Source: SG8-30 sp964406445 (lineage in GTDB: Bacteria > Pseudomonadota > Gammaproteobacteria > Steroidobacterales > Steroidobacteraceae). Taken from it: a stretch of 64,000 nucleotides of DNA. Where the stretch lies: the NCBI GenBank assembly GCA_964406445.1, contig CAYORU010000003.1, forward strand, positions 62,001-126,000, given 5' to 3'. Position numbers and translations under genes: made by a program. The notes beneath the pieces were generated by a model. The model worked only from the letters and a program-made list of their open reading frames with translations. It did not search any database and was not told the DNA's origin. The first letter of the stretch is position 1, and every line of letters starts with the position of its first letter. Below are positions 15,973 to 24,296 of the stretch, one piece after another.

Positions 15973-16920
15973 GTGAGTATCGCGATCGTGTTTCCGGGCC
16001 AGGGATCCCAGTCCGTCGGCATGCTGGCGGACCTCGCAGCGGCCCGGCCCGAGGTTCGCGCCACCTTCGAGGAGGCCTCGCAGGTGCTCGGCTACGACCT
16101 CTGGCGGCTGTGTCGCGAGGGTCCCGAATCCGCGCTGAACGAGACCGAGCGGACGCAGCCCGCCTTGCTAGCCGCGGGCGTGGCCGCCTGGCGCGCCTGG
16201 TGCGACGAGCGCGGGCCGGTCCCCGTCGCGATGGCGGGGCACAGCCTCGGCGAGATCACCGCGCTCGTGTGCGCAGGCTCGATCGGCTTCGCGGCCGCCG
16301 TCGACCTGGTGCGCTTCCGCGGCCGGGCGATGCAGGAGGCCGTCCCGGCCGGGGCCGGCGCGATGGCCGCCGTCCTCGGCCTCGAAGATGGCGAGGTGGC
16401 GGCGGCCTGCGCGGAAGCCGCCGGCGGCGACGTGGTCGTGCCGGTCAACTACAACTCGCCCGGGCAGGTCGTCATTGCCGGCGATGCCGCGGCGGTCGCC
16501 CGCGCGCTGGAGGCCTGCCGCGCGCGCGGCGCCAAGCGCTGCGTCCCGCTGCCGGTCTCCGTGCCTTCGCACAGCCCGCTGATGCGCCCTGCCGCCGAGC
16601 GGCTGCGCGAGCGCCTCGCCGCCCTCGTGGTCGAGGCGCCGAGGTTGCGCGTGCATGCCTTCGACGACACGTTGCACGAAACGCCCGAGGGCATCCGCGA
16701 CGCGCTGTGCCGGCAGCTGTGGAACCCGGTGCGCTGGTCCTCGATCGCCGCGCGGATGGTGAGGGACGGGATCACCCACGTGGTGGAGGCGGGGCCGGGC
16801 AAGGTCCTCGCGGGCCTCGTCCGCCGCGCCGAGGGCGGACGGGCACTGAACGTGCAGGCCATCGATTCGGCCGCGTCGCTCGACGCCGCGCTCGCGGCCT
16901 GCCGGGAGGAAGGAGCATGA
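15973..16920 (+). CDS. fabD: Malonyl-CoA:ACP transacylase FabD
   Basis: A 315-residue enzyme that transfers malonyl from CoA to acyl carrier protein for fatty acid elongation. FPGQGSQSVGML opens the protein, the nucleophile elbow GHSLGE places the catalytic Ser at 91, and the partner His sits in VPSHSPLMRP. GTG 15973 (MSIAIVFPGQ) is preferred over GTG 15967 because GAGG lies a few bases upstream at the right spacing. It overlaps fabG by four bases. Unusually, fabH and plsX, often found upstream, are absent and the divergent neighbour is the secretion operon. Confidence 0.95.
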   Translation: MSIAIVFPGQGSQSVGMLADLAAARPEVRATFEEASQVLGYDLWRLCREGPESALNETERTQPALLAAGVAAWRAWCDERGPVPVAMAGHSLGEITALVCAGSIGFAAAVDLVRFRGRAMQEAVPAGAGAMAAVLGLEDGEVAAACAEAAGGDVVVPVNYNSPGQVVIAGDAAAVARALEACRARGAKRCVPLPVSVPSHSPLMRPAAERLRERLAALVVEAPRLRVHAFDDTLHETPEGIRDALCRQLWNPVRWSSIAARMVRDGITHVVEAGPGKVLAGLVRRAEGGRALNVQAIDSAASLDAALAACREEGA

Positions 16921-17672
16921 CGATCGAGGGAGAATTGACGGGCGAGGTCGCGCTGGTCACCGGCGCCTCGCGGGGCATCGGTCGCGCGATCGCCCTCGAG
17001 CTGGCGCGCGCGGGCGCCACCGTCGTCGGCACCGCGACCTCGGCGGACGGCGTCGCGGCCCTCGAGTCCGCCCTCGCCGGGGCCGGGCTCGCCGGCCGCG
17101 GCCTGGTGCTCGACGTCTCGGACGCGGGCGCCTGCGACGCCGCGCTGACGGAGGTCGAGGGCCGGGAAGGTCCGGTGACGCTGCTGGTCAACAATGCGGG
17201 CATCACGCGCGACACCCTGCTCCTGAGAATGAAGGACGAGGACTGGGACGCGGTCATGCGAACCAACCTCGCCTCGGTGTTCCGGCTCTCGCGGGGCGTG
17301 CTGCGAGGAATGATGAAGGCTCGGCGGGGGCGGATCGTGAGCATCGCCTCGGTGGTCGGGCTGATCGGCAACCCCGGGCAGGCCAACTACTGCGCCGCCA
17401 AGGCCGGAATCGTCGGCTTCACGCGCGCGCTGGCGCGCGAGGTGGCCTCGCGCGGCATCACGGTGAACGTCGTCGCCCCGGGCTTCATCGACACCGACAT
17501 GACCCGGGGCCTGCCGGAGGAACAGCGGCGGCAGCTCGCCGCCCAGATCCCGCTGGGCCGGCTCGGCCAGCCCGAGGACGTGGCTGCGGCGGTGGCCTTC
17601 CTGGCTTCCCCGCGGGCCGCCTGGATCACTGGCGAGACCCTCAACGTGAACGGCGGGATGCACATGCCCTGA
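16917..17672 (+). CDS. fabG: 3-oxoacyl-ACP reductase FabG
   Basis: A 251-residue short-chain dehydrogenase performing the NADPH-dependent reduction of 3-oxoacyl-ACP. The nucleotide-binding TGASRGIG is at residues 15-22, NNAG at 92-95, and the catalytic triad is Ser145, Tyr158 and Lys162 (QANYCAAKAG). The C-terminal NVNGGMHMP is typical of FabG. ATG 16917 overlaps the fabD TGA (ATGA) and has AGGAG just upstream. A short hairpin follows the stop codon, before acpP. Confidence 0.96.
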   Translation: MTIEGELTGEVALVTGASRGIGRAIALELARAGATVVGTATSADGVAALESALAGAGLAGRGLVLDVSDAGACDAALTEVEGREGPVTLLVNNAGITRDTLLLRMKDEDWDAVMRTNLASVFRLSRGVLRGMMKARRGRIVSIASVVGLIGNPGQANYCAAKAGIVGFTRALAREVASRGITVNVVAPGFIDTDMTRGLPEEQRRQLAAQIPLGRLGQPEDVAAAVAFLASPRAAWITGETLNVNGGMHMP

Positions 17673-17689
17673 ATAGGGGATTTCCCTAT
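17673..17689 (+). terminator. Short hairpin after fabG
   Basis: ATAGGG (17673-17678) and CCCTAT (17684-17689) pair around a five-base loop directly after the fabG stop. The stem is only six base pairs with no U-run, so it could be a weak terminator, an mRNA-end stabiliser or a processing site that sets the fabG/acpP ratio. Confidence 0.35.
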
Positions 17690-17759
17690 AAGCGCATGAA
17701 TTTATGAACGTTTCCGGTGGTTTTCGAGCGACCCGCTGGCGGCCCATGGCGGCTTTGCC

Positions 17760-17765
17760 TAGAAT
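17760..17765 (+). promoter_or_regulatory. Candidate -10 box of the acpP promoter
   Basis: TAGAAT sits about 60 bases before the acpP ATG in a 153-bp gap that is less GC-rich than its surroundings. The -35 is poor (TGGCGG at 17-base spacing). A separate acpP promoter would fit the high demand for carrier protein. Confidence 0.35.
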
Positions 17766-17825
17766 GCACGGCCCGTGCCGGCCCTGCGCCGGCGCGCACG
17801 TTACACGTCACAGGACAACAACACG

Positions 17826-18068
17826 ATGAGCACAGTCGAAGAACGAGTGAAGAAGATCGTCGCCGAGCAGCTCGGCGTGAAGGAGGAGGAAGTCACGAAC
17901 GATGCTTCCTTCGTCGACGATCTGGGAGCCGATTCGCTCGACACCGTTGAGCTCGTGATGGCGCTCGAGGAAGAGTTCGAGACCGAGATCCCCGACGAGG
18001 ACGCGGAGAAGATCACCACGGTCCAGCAGGCGGTCGACTACATCGTCGAGCACCAGTCCAAGACCTGA
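17826..18068 (+). CDS. acpP: Acyl carrier protein AcpP
   Basis: An 80-residue, strongly acidic four-helix protein carrying fatty acyl intermediates on a 4'-phosphopantetheine arm. The attachment site is Ser37 in LGADSLDTVELVMALEEEF, followed by the conserved TEIPDEDAEKITTV. ATG 17826 matches the family N-terminus MSTVEERVKKIV. It sits between fabG and fabF as in most gammaproteobacteria. A strong GC-rich hairpin separates it from fabF, which may let acpP be made in excess. Confidence 0.97.
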   Translation: MSTVEERVKKIVAEQLGVKEEEVTNDASFVDDLGADSLDTVELVMALEEEFETEIPDEDAEKITTVQQAVDYIVEHQSKT

Positions 18069-18076
18069 TCACCACG

Positions 18077-18111
18077 CCGCAGGCCCGGGCCGCGGCGCCC
18101 GCGGCCTGCGG
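18077..18111 (+). terminator. GC-rich hairpin between acpP and fabF (partial terminator or mRNA stabiliser)
   Basis: CCGCAGGCC (18077-18085) pairs with GGCCTGCGG (18103-18111), and inside it CGGGC (18086-18090) pairs with GCCCG (18097-18101), leaving one bulged C and a six-base loop. This is a 14-bp stem nine bases after the acpP stop, without a U-tract. It could attenuate readthrough into fabF or protect the acpP mRNA end. Confidence 0.55.
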
Positions 18112-18159
18112 GTCTCCAGTGGATCCCCCGCCGCCCATACCTGCCGAGGGATACCCGCC

Positions 18160-19404
18160 TTGACCAAGCGCCGAATCGTCGTCACGGGGCTCGGGCTCCT
18201 GTCCCCGCTGGGCAACAGCGTCGCTACCTCCTGGGACGGCATCGTCGCCGGCCGTAGCGGCATCGGCATGATCACGCGCTTCGACACCAGCGCCTTCCCG
18301 GCGCGGATCTTCGGCACGATCAAGGACTTCAAGCCGGAGGAGTACCTGCCGCCGAAGGAGGCGCGCCGCGTCGACCCCTTCATGCAGTACGGCGTCGCCG
18401 CGGGCGTCCAGGCGATCCGCGATTCGGGCCTCGCCATCGACGACGGCAACCGCGAGCGGATCGGGGTCGTCTTCGGGGCCGGGATCGGCGGCATGCAGAC
18501 GATCGAGGACAACACGGCGAAGTATCTCGAGGCGCAGTCGCCGCGGAAGATCTCGCCGCTGTTCATCCCGTCGAGCATCATCAACATGATCTCGGGACAC
18601 CTGTCGATCCTGTTCGGGATCCACGGCCCGAACCTGGCGGTCGTCACGGCCTGCACCACCTCGACCCACGCGATCGGCCTGGCGATGCGCGCCATCCAGC
18701 ACGGCGACGCCGACGTGATGGTCGCCGGCGGCGCGGAAATGGCGGAGACGCCGCTCTCGGTCGGGGCCTTTTGCCAGGCCAAGGCGGTCTCGACCCGCAA
18801 CGACGATCCCGCGCGCGCGAGCCGTCCCTGGGACCGGGACCGCGACGGCTTCGTCATGGCCGAGGGCGCCGGCGGCATGGTGCTCGAGGAGTACGAGCAT
18901 GCGCGCGCCCGCGGCGCACGCATCTACGCCGAGTTGGTCGGATTCGGAATGAGCGGCGACGCCTACCACATCACCGCGCCACCCGCGGACGGCGACGGCG
19001 CCCGGCGCTCGATGCTGAATGCGCTGCGCGACGCCGGCTGCAACCCTGGCGACGTGGACTACATCAACGCCCACGCGACCTCCACGGAACTCGGCGACGT
19101 CGCCGAGACGACCGCGATCAAGCGGGCCTTCGGCGACCACGCACGCGAGCTCGCGGTCAGCTCCACCAAGTCGATGACCGGGCACCTGCTCGGCGCGGCC
19201 GGCGCGGCCGAGGCCATCTTCACGGTGCTCGCGATCCGCGACCAGGTGGCGCCGCCCACCATCAACCTGGAGAACCCGGGCGAGGGCTGCGACCTCGACT
19301 ACGTGCCGAACGAGGCGAGGCGGATGCGCATCGAGGTGGCGGCGTCGAACTCCTTCGGTTTCGGCGGCACCAACGGCACGCTGATCTTCCGCGCGCTGCG
19401 CTGA
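18160..19404 (+). CDS. fabF: 3-oxoacyl-ACP synthase II FabF
   Basis: A 414-residue condensing enzyme (thiolase fold) that elongates acyl-ACP with malonyl-ACP. The catalytic Cys is C165 in VVTACTTSTHAIG, and the two active-site histidines lie in YINAHATSTELGD and KSMTGHLLGAAGA. The C-terminus has the typical NSFGFGGTNGTLIF. The start codon is TTG 18160 (MTKRRIVVTGLG), with GAGGG about nine bases upstream; no ATG or GTG fits the family N-terminus. It follows the acpP hairpin and precedes pabB by 19 bases. Confidence 0.95.
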   Translation: MTKRRIVVTGLGLLSPLGNSVATSWDGIVAGRSGIGMITRFDTSAFPARIFGTIKDFKPEEYLPPKEARRVDPFMQYGVAAGVQAIRDSGLAIDDGNRERIGVVFGAGIGGMQTIEDNTAKYLEAQSPRKISPLFIPSSIINMISGHLSILFGIHGPNLAVVTACTTSTHAIGLAMRAIQHGDADVMVAGGAEMAETPLSVGAFCQAKAVSTRNDDPARASRPWDRDRDGFVMAEGAGGMVLEEYEHARARGARIYAELVGFGMSGDAYHITAPPADGDGARRSMLNALRDAGCNPGDVDYINAHATSTELGDVAETTAIKRAFGDHARELAVSSTKSMTGHLLGAAGAAEAIFTVLAIRDQVAPPTINLENPGEGCDLDYVPNEARRMRIEVAASNSFGFGGTNGTLIFRALR

Positions 19405-19423
19405 GCCGCCGCTGGCCGGCGGC

Positions 19424-20785
19424 ATGGCCCTCTCCACGAGAACCCGCGCCCCGGCCGTGCCGGCCTCGGACGCCCTGTTCGCGCTGCACCGCGCGCGCCC
19501 GGCCGAGTATCCTGTGTTGCTCGAGACCGCGGCGCAGCTGCCGGGCCAGCCGAGCCACTCGCTGCTGCTCGCCGGTCCCGGCGAGCGCCTCGTGCTCGGG
19601 GCCGACGGCCGGATCGACGGGCCGGGCGAGGGCACGCGCTTCCTGGACCGGCTCGACGCCTGGTGGCGGGCGGAGGGCGCCCCGCCGCCGGGGCCGCTCC
19701 CCTTCGCCGGCGGCTGGTTCCTGCTGCTCGGCTACGAACTCGCCGGCGAGATCGAGCCGGTGCTCGACCTGCCCGGCGGCGCCGAGACGCCGGTCGCGCT
19801 GGCCTGGCGCATGCGCGGCGCGATCTGCCACGAACACGCCTCCGGCAGGACCACGTTCGTGGCCGAGCCCGGGCAGGACCGGCTCGCGGCCCGGCTCCGC
19901 GCGGACTTCGCCGCGACCGCCGCGCTGGCGCCGCGGGAGGCCGACGGGGCTGCGCTCGCGCTCGAGGTCGAGGAGGAGCCGGCCGAAGCCTATCTCTCGG
20001 CCGTTTCGCGCGCGCTCGCCCACATCTCCGCCGGCGACGTGTACCAGGCCAATCTCGCGCGGCGCTGGGTCGCCCGCCTGCGCGCGGGCGCGACGCCGGC
20101 CGACGTCTATGCGAGGCTGCGGCAGGCGAATCCGGCGCCGTTCGCGGGGCTCGCCGATCTCGGCGGGTTCGCGGTTGCATCGAGCTCGCCGGAGCGGTTG
20201 GTCAGGGTTCGCGAAGGCCGGGTCGAGACCCGGCCGATCGCGGGAACGCGGCCGCGCGGCGCGACCCCGGACGCGGACTCGATCCGCGAGCTGATCGCCC
20301 ATCCGAAGGAGCGCGCTGAGCACGTCATGCTGATCGACCTCGAGCGCAACGACCTCGGGCGGCTGTGCCGGCCGGGCACGGTGCGGGTCGACGAGTACAT
20401 GGCCGTCGAAAGCTATGCGCACGTGCACCACATCGTGTCGAACGTGCGCGGCGAGCTCGAGCCGTGGGTGACGCCGGCGGCCGTCATCCGCGCGCTGTTC
20501 CCCGGGGGCACCATCACGGGCTGCCCGAAGGTCCGCTGCATGCAGCTGATCGGCGACCTCGAGGGCCGTCCGCGCGGCCTGTACACCGGCTCGATGGGCT
20601 ATCTCGCCGGCGATGGCAGCATGGACCTCAACATCCTGATCCGCAGCCTGACCCTGCTCGGCGGTCGCGCGGAACTGCTCGCGGGCGCCGGCATCGTTGC
20701 GGACTCCGAGCCGGCCCGCGAACTCGAGGAGACGCGCGCCAAGGCCCGCGGGGTGCTGCGGGCGCTCACCGCGGTTCCGTCATGA
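19424..20785 (+). CDS. pabB: Aminodeoxychorismate synthase component I PabB
   Basis: A 453-residue chorismate-utilising enzyme, expected to make 4-amino-4-deoxychorismate for folate with a PabA glutaminase subunit encoded elsewhere. Conserved blocks are IDLERNDLGRLCRPGTV, ESYAHVHHIVSNVRG, FPGGTITGCPKVRCM and GSMGYLAGDGSMDLNI. The motif that reads PIKGT in E. coli PabB, with a nucleophilic Lys, reads PIAGT here, as in anthranilate synthase. The adjacent pabC, overlapping by four bases, argues for a folate role over TrpE. PIAGT with GCPKVRCM may mark a natural PabB subgroup. Confidence 0.85.
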   Translation: MALSTRTRAPAVPASDALFALHRARPAEYPVLLETAAQLPGQPSHSLLLAGPGERLVLGADGRIDGPGEGTRFLDRLDAWWRAEGAPPPGPLPFAGGWFLLLGYELAGEIEPVLDLPGGAETPVALAWRMRGAICHEHASGRTTFVAEPGQDRLAARLRADFAATAALAPREADGAALALEVEEEPAEAYLSAVSRALAHISAGDVYQANLARRWVARLRAGATPADVYARLRQANPAPFAGLADLGGFAVASSSPERLVRVREGRVETRPIAGTRPRGATPDADSIRELIAHPKERAEHVMLIDLERNDLGRLCRPGTVRVDEYMAVESYAHVHHIVSNVRGELEPWVTPAAVIRALFPGGTITGCPKVRCMQLIGDLEGRPRGLYTGSMGYLAGDGSMDLNILIRSLTLLGGRAELLAGAGIVADSEPARELEETRAKARGVLRALTAVPS

Positions 20786-21576
20786 GGGTGCTCGTCGACG
20801 GTATCGCCGGCGCCCGCCTCGACCCGCTCGACCGGGGGCTGCAGTACGGCGACGGCCTGTTCGAGACCATGGCCTGGCGGTCGGGGCGGGCGCGTCTCGC
20901 CGAGCTGCACTTCGAGCGCCTCGAGCTTGGCTGCCGGCGCCTCGGCCTGCCGGCTCCGCCGCGCGCCGCCTTGCTCGACGAGCTGCGCGAGGCGGCGGGG
21001 GCCGGGGACGCCACGGTCAAGCTGATCGTCACGCGCGGCAGCGGTCCGCGCGGCTACCGGCCGCCCGCCGACGCCGCGGCGCGGCGCATCGTGATCGCGG
21101 GGGAGGCCGCCGCGCCCCCGACCGGGCCCTGGCGTGCGAGGATCTGCTCGACGCGGCTCGGACGCAACCCGGCGCTCGCAGGGCTCAAGCACCTGAACCG
21201 GCTCGAGCAGGTGCTGGCGCGCGCGGAGTGGCGGAATCCCGACGTAGAGGAGGGCCTGATGCTCGACGACCTCGGCCGTCTGGTCTGCGGCACCCAGTCG
21301 AACCTGTTCCTCGCCGAGCCCGGCCGCCTGATCACGCCGGCGCTCGACGAATCCGGCGTGGCCGGCGTCATGCGCCGGGCCGTGATCGAGTGGGCGCGGG
21401 GCCGCGGCATCGTGGTGGAGGAGGCGAGGCTGGAGCCCGCGCGCCTGTTCGCGGCCGGCGAGGCGTTCGTCACGAACGCGCTGATCGGCGCCCGGGCCCT
21501 CGCGGCGGTCGACGGGCGTCCGCTCGGCCGGGGCCAGGTGCACCAGGAGTTCATGGCGTGGCTGGACCCGGCCTGA
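20782..21576 (+). CDS. pabC: Aminodeoxychorismate lyase PabC
   Basis: A 264-residue fold-type IV PLP enzyme that removes pyruvate from aminodeoxychorismate to give p-aminobenzoate. RGLQYGDGLFETM near residue 18 and the PLP lysine in GLKHLNRLEQVLAR are characteristic, as are the C-terminal TQSNLFL and VTNALIGARAL. ATG 20782 overlaps the pabB stop (ATGA). The 3' end overlaps the likely mltG start by 19 bases. The order pabC-mltG-tmk-holB is the same as in E. coli. Confidence 0.92.
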   Translation: MRVLVDGIAGARLDPLDRGLQYGDGLFETMAWRSGRARLAELHFERLELGCRRLGLPAPPRAALLDELREAAGAGDATVKLIVTRGSGPRGYRPPADAAARRIVIAGEAAAPPTGPWRARICSTRLGRNPALAGLKHLNRLEQVLARAEWRNPDVEEGLMLDDLGRLVCGTQSNLFLAEPGRLITPALDESGVAGVMRRAVIEWARGRGIVVEEARLEPARLFAAGEAFVTNALIGARALAAVDGRPLGRGQVHQEFMAWLDPA

Positions 21577-22610
21577 TCCGCGGCCTGCTGGCCGCGACGC
21601 TCACGCTCGCCGCCCTCGCGGCGGCCGCGTGGCTTCTGCGGCCCGCGCTCGACGCGCGGCGCATGGCCGAGCCCATCGCGGGGCTCGAGGCGCCGCGCAG
21701 CTTTACGATCGCGGCCGGCACGTCGCTGCCCGGCGTCGTGCGAGAGCTGGAGGCGGCCGGGCTGCTCGCGCATCCTGCGAGCTTCCGGCGCAGCGTGATC
21801 CGCGAGGGCCTGGCCGGTTCGCTCAAGGCGGGCGAGTACGAGGTGGCTCCGGGCGCGACACCGGCCGACGTGCTCGAAATGCTCGCCACCGGTCGGGTCG
21901 TGCTGCGCGCCGTCACGCTGGTGGAGGGCTGGACCGCCCGGCAGGCGCTCGCCGCCGTCCAGGCGCACCCGGCGATCGCAGTGACGCTTCCGCCCGGCGA
22001 CGCCGCGGCCCTCGCCGAAGCGGTAGGGCTCGACGACGCGCCGGTCGAGGGACGCCTGTTCCCGGACACCTACCGTTTCGCGCGCGGGACCACCGACCGG
22101 GAGCTGCTGCTGACGGCGCGCCGGCGGCTGGACGAGGTGCTCGCCGAGGCCTGGGCCGCACGTGATCCCGACCTGCCGCTCGAGAGCGCCTACGAAGCGC
22201 TGATCCTGGCATCGATCGTCGAAAAGGAAACCGGCGCCGCCGACGAGCGCCCGCTGATCGCAGGCGTCTTCGCCAATCGCCTGCGCCGCGGCATGCGCCT
22301 GCAGACCGATCCGACGGTGATCTACGGCCTGGGCGACGCCTTCGACGGCAACCTCACCCGCAGGGACCTCGAGCGGGACACGCCCTACAACACCTACACG
22401 CGCGCCGGCCTGCCGCCGACGCCGATCGCCCTGGCCGGCCGCGCGGCGATCGAGGCGGCCGTCCGGCCGGCCGAAACGGACGCGCTGTTCTTCGTCGCCA
22501 CCGGCCTCGGCGACGGCCGGCACCGATTCGCGCGCACGCTCGCCGAGCACAACGCCAACGTGGCGCGATATATCCTCGCACTGCGCCAGTCTCGGGATGG
22601 TTCAAGGTGA
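21558..22610 (+). CDS. mltG: Endolytic murein transglycosylase MltG
   Basis: A 350-residue inner-membrane enzyme that cuts nascent glycan strands and helps end peptidoglycan polymerisation. A membrane anchor spans about residues 8-25, a LysM-like domain follows, and the catalytic domain shows EGRLFPDTYRF, ILASIVEKETG (catalytic Glu) and LQTDPTVIYGLG. The start is most likely GTG 21558, inside pabC; the next ATG (21664) would remove the membrane anchor. It overlaps tmk by four bases (GTGA). Confidence 0.92.
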   Translation: MAGPGLIRGLLAATLTLAALAAAAWLLRPALDARRMAEPIAGLEAPRSFTIAAGTSLPGVVRELEAAGLLAHPASFRRSVIREGLAGSLKAGEYEVAPGATPADVLEMLATGRVVLRAVTLVEGWTARQALAAVQAHPAIAVTLPPGDAAALAEAVGLDDAPVEGRLFPDTYRFARGTTDRELLLTARRRLDEVLAEAWAARDPDLPLESAYEALILASIVEKETGAADERPLIAGVFANRLRRGMRLQTDPTVIYGLGDAFDGNLTRRDLERDTPYNTYTRAGLPPTPIALAGRAAIEAAVRPAETDALFFVATGLGDGRHRFARTLAEHNANVARYILALRQSRDGSR

Positions 22611-23263
22611 GCGCGAGGGGCCTGTTCGTCACGTTCGAGGGCATCGAGGGGGCGGGCAAGTCCACGCAGCTCGCCCGCGCGGCCGGCTTTCTCGCGGGCC
22701 GCGGCATCGGCGTCGAGCTGACCCGCGAGCCGGGCGGCACGCCGGTGGCCGAGGCGCTGCGGCGGCTGCTGCTCGAACCGCAGGCGGAAGCGCTGGATGC
22801 CACCGCCGAGCTCATGCTGGTTTTCGCCGCGCGGGCCATCCACGTGTCGAACCGCATCCGGCCGGCGCTCGAGCGCGGCGCCTGGGTGCTCTGCGACCGG
22901 TTCACCGATGCCACCGAGGCCTACCAGGGCGCCGGTCGTGGCCTGCCGCTCGCAAACATCCGGGCCCTCGAGGGCATCGCGCAGGGCGGCCTGCGCCCCG
23001 ACCTGACGCTGCTGTTCGACCTGCCGGTGGATCAGGCGCTCGCCCGCGCGGCGGCGCGGCAGGCGCCGGGCGACCGCTTCGAGTCGGAAGCGCACGCCTT
23101 TCACGACCGCGTGCGGCGTGGCTACCTCGAGATTCTCGATCGCGAGCCGCAACGCGTGCGGCGCATCGACGCGGCGCTGGCGCCGGAGGCCGTTGCGAGC
23201 CAGGTCGAGGCCGAGCTCGCCTCGGCACTGGCCGCTGGACCCGGGCGGGCCCGTGGCGGCTAA
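22607..23263 (+). CDS. tmk: Thymidylate kinase
   Basis: A 218-residue kinase converting dTMP to dTDP. The P-loop FEGIEGAGKST is at residues 10-20, the dTMP-binding DRF motif is in LCDRFTDATEAYQGAGRG, and LTREPGGT forms the conserved TREPGG segment. The start is GTG 22607, overlapping the mltG stop. It overlaps holB by 11 bases. The pairing tmk-holB is conserved across proteobacteria and links dTTP supply with replisome subunits. Confidence 0.95.
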   Translation: MSARGLFVTFEGIEGAGKSTQLARAAGFLAGRGIGVELTREPGGTPVAEALRRLLLEPQAEALDATAELMLVFAARAIHVSNRIRPALERGAWVLCDRFTDATEAYQGAGRGLPLANIRALEGIAQGGLRPDLTLLFDLPVDQALARAAARQAPGDRFESEAHAFHDRVRRGYLEILDREPQRVRRIDAALAPEAVASQVEAELASALAAGPGRARGG

Positions 23264-24296
23264 GCGCGCCGCCGCGCGCGCGGCGCCCGTCCCGCTCGCG
23301 GAGCGACTCTCGGTGGCCGGCGCGCCCTGGCTCGCCCCGGCGCGCGCCCGCGTCGAGGCGGCGTGGCGGGCGGGGCGCTTTCCGCACGCGCTGCTGATCG
23401 CCGGCCGCCCGGGCCTGGGGCAGTCCGAGCTCGGCCTGTGGTGCGCGCAGTTCGCGTTCTGCGAGGCCGCGGCCGGCCGCCCCTGCGGCGGCTGCCCGGC
23501 CTGCGTGCTGTTCCTGGCTGGAAACCACCCGGACTTGCGCTGCGTGACGTTCGAGGACGAGGCTTCCGTCATCAAGGTCGAGCAGATCCGCGACCTGACG
23601 GCGGCGCTTGCGATGCACAGCTACCGCGGTGGCAGGCAGGTGGGGCTCATCGATCCTGCGGACGGGATGAATACAAGTTCATTCAATGCTTTATTGAAAT
23701 GTCTTGAGGAGCCTTCTAGCGACACGCTCCTGATCCTGGTCGCTTCCCGGCCGGCGGCCCTGCCGGCGACGGTGAGAAGCCGCTGCCAGCGGCTCGAGCT
23801 TGCGTGCCCGCGCGCGGAAGACGCGGCAGCCTGGCTCGCCGCGCGCGAAGGCGGGCGCGACTGGCAGGAGCTGCTGGCCCTGGGCGACGGCGCGCCGCTG
23901 GCGGCGATCGCGCTGGCCGAGGCCGGTCTCGAGAAGCTCGGGCAGGAGCTCGCGGGCGAGCTGGCGGCGCTGGGCAGCCGGGGCTTCGACCCCTGGCGGC
24001 TCGCGGAGGCCTGGGTGAAGGACCGCCCGGAGCAACGGCTGCGCTGGCTGGAGCTGCAGCTGCAGCGATGGCTGAAGGAGGTGCTGGTAACCGGTGACGC
24101 GGTTAACAATAATCGCGCTTCCGGGTTGCCAAGGCCAGGGGCCGGCATGAACATGGGTCCGGTCTTCGAGGTGCTCGGGCGACTGCGCGAGGCGCGCGCG
24201 GCCCTCGAGGGCCCGCTCAACAGCCAGCTGCTCCTCGAGGAGCAGCTGGTCCGGTTGGGCGAAGCTTTTGCCGCGGCCGCCGGCCGCACGGGATGA
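23253..24296 (+). CDS. holB: DNA polymerase III subunit delta'
   Basis: A 347-residue clamp-loader subunit. The P-loop position is degenerate (GRPGLGQSELG), as is usual for delta', which does not hydrolyse ATP. The zinc module (FCEAAAGRPCGGCPACVLF), NALLKCLEEPSSDTLLILVAS and the SRC motif in TVRSRCQRL are present. The start is GTG 23253 (MAAKRAAARA), overlapping tmk. Codons over about 23668-23720, which encode the conserved MNTSSFNALLKCLEEPSS, are strikingly AT-rich (AAT, ACA, AGT, TTA, TTG, AAA, TGT, CTT) against a strongly GC-rich background. It overlaps pilZ by four bases. Confidence 0.93.
   Translation: MAAKRAAARAAPVPLAERLSVAGAPWLAPARARVEAAWRAGRFPHALLIAGRPGLGQSELGLWCAQFAFCEAAAGRPCGGCPACVLFLAGNHPDLRCVTFEDEASVIKVEQIRDLTAALAMHSYRGGRQVGLIDPADGMNTSSFNALLKCLEEPSSDTLLILVASRPAALPATVRSRCQRLELACPRAEDAAAWLAAREGGRDWQELLALGDGAPLAAIALAEAGLEKLGQELAGELAALGSRGFDPWRLAEAWVKDRPEQRLRWLELQLQRWLKEVLVTGDAVNNNRASGLPRPGAGMNMGPVFEVLGRLREARAALEGPLNSQLLLEEQLVRLGEAFAAAAGRTG

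Noticed and set aside
23253..24296. holB as a damaged clamp-loader gene because of its broken Walker A
   Set aside because: Delta' subunits normally lack a working P-loop; the zinc module and SRC motif are intact.
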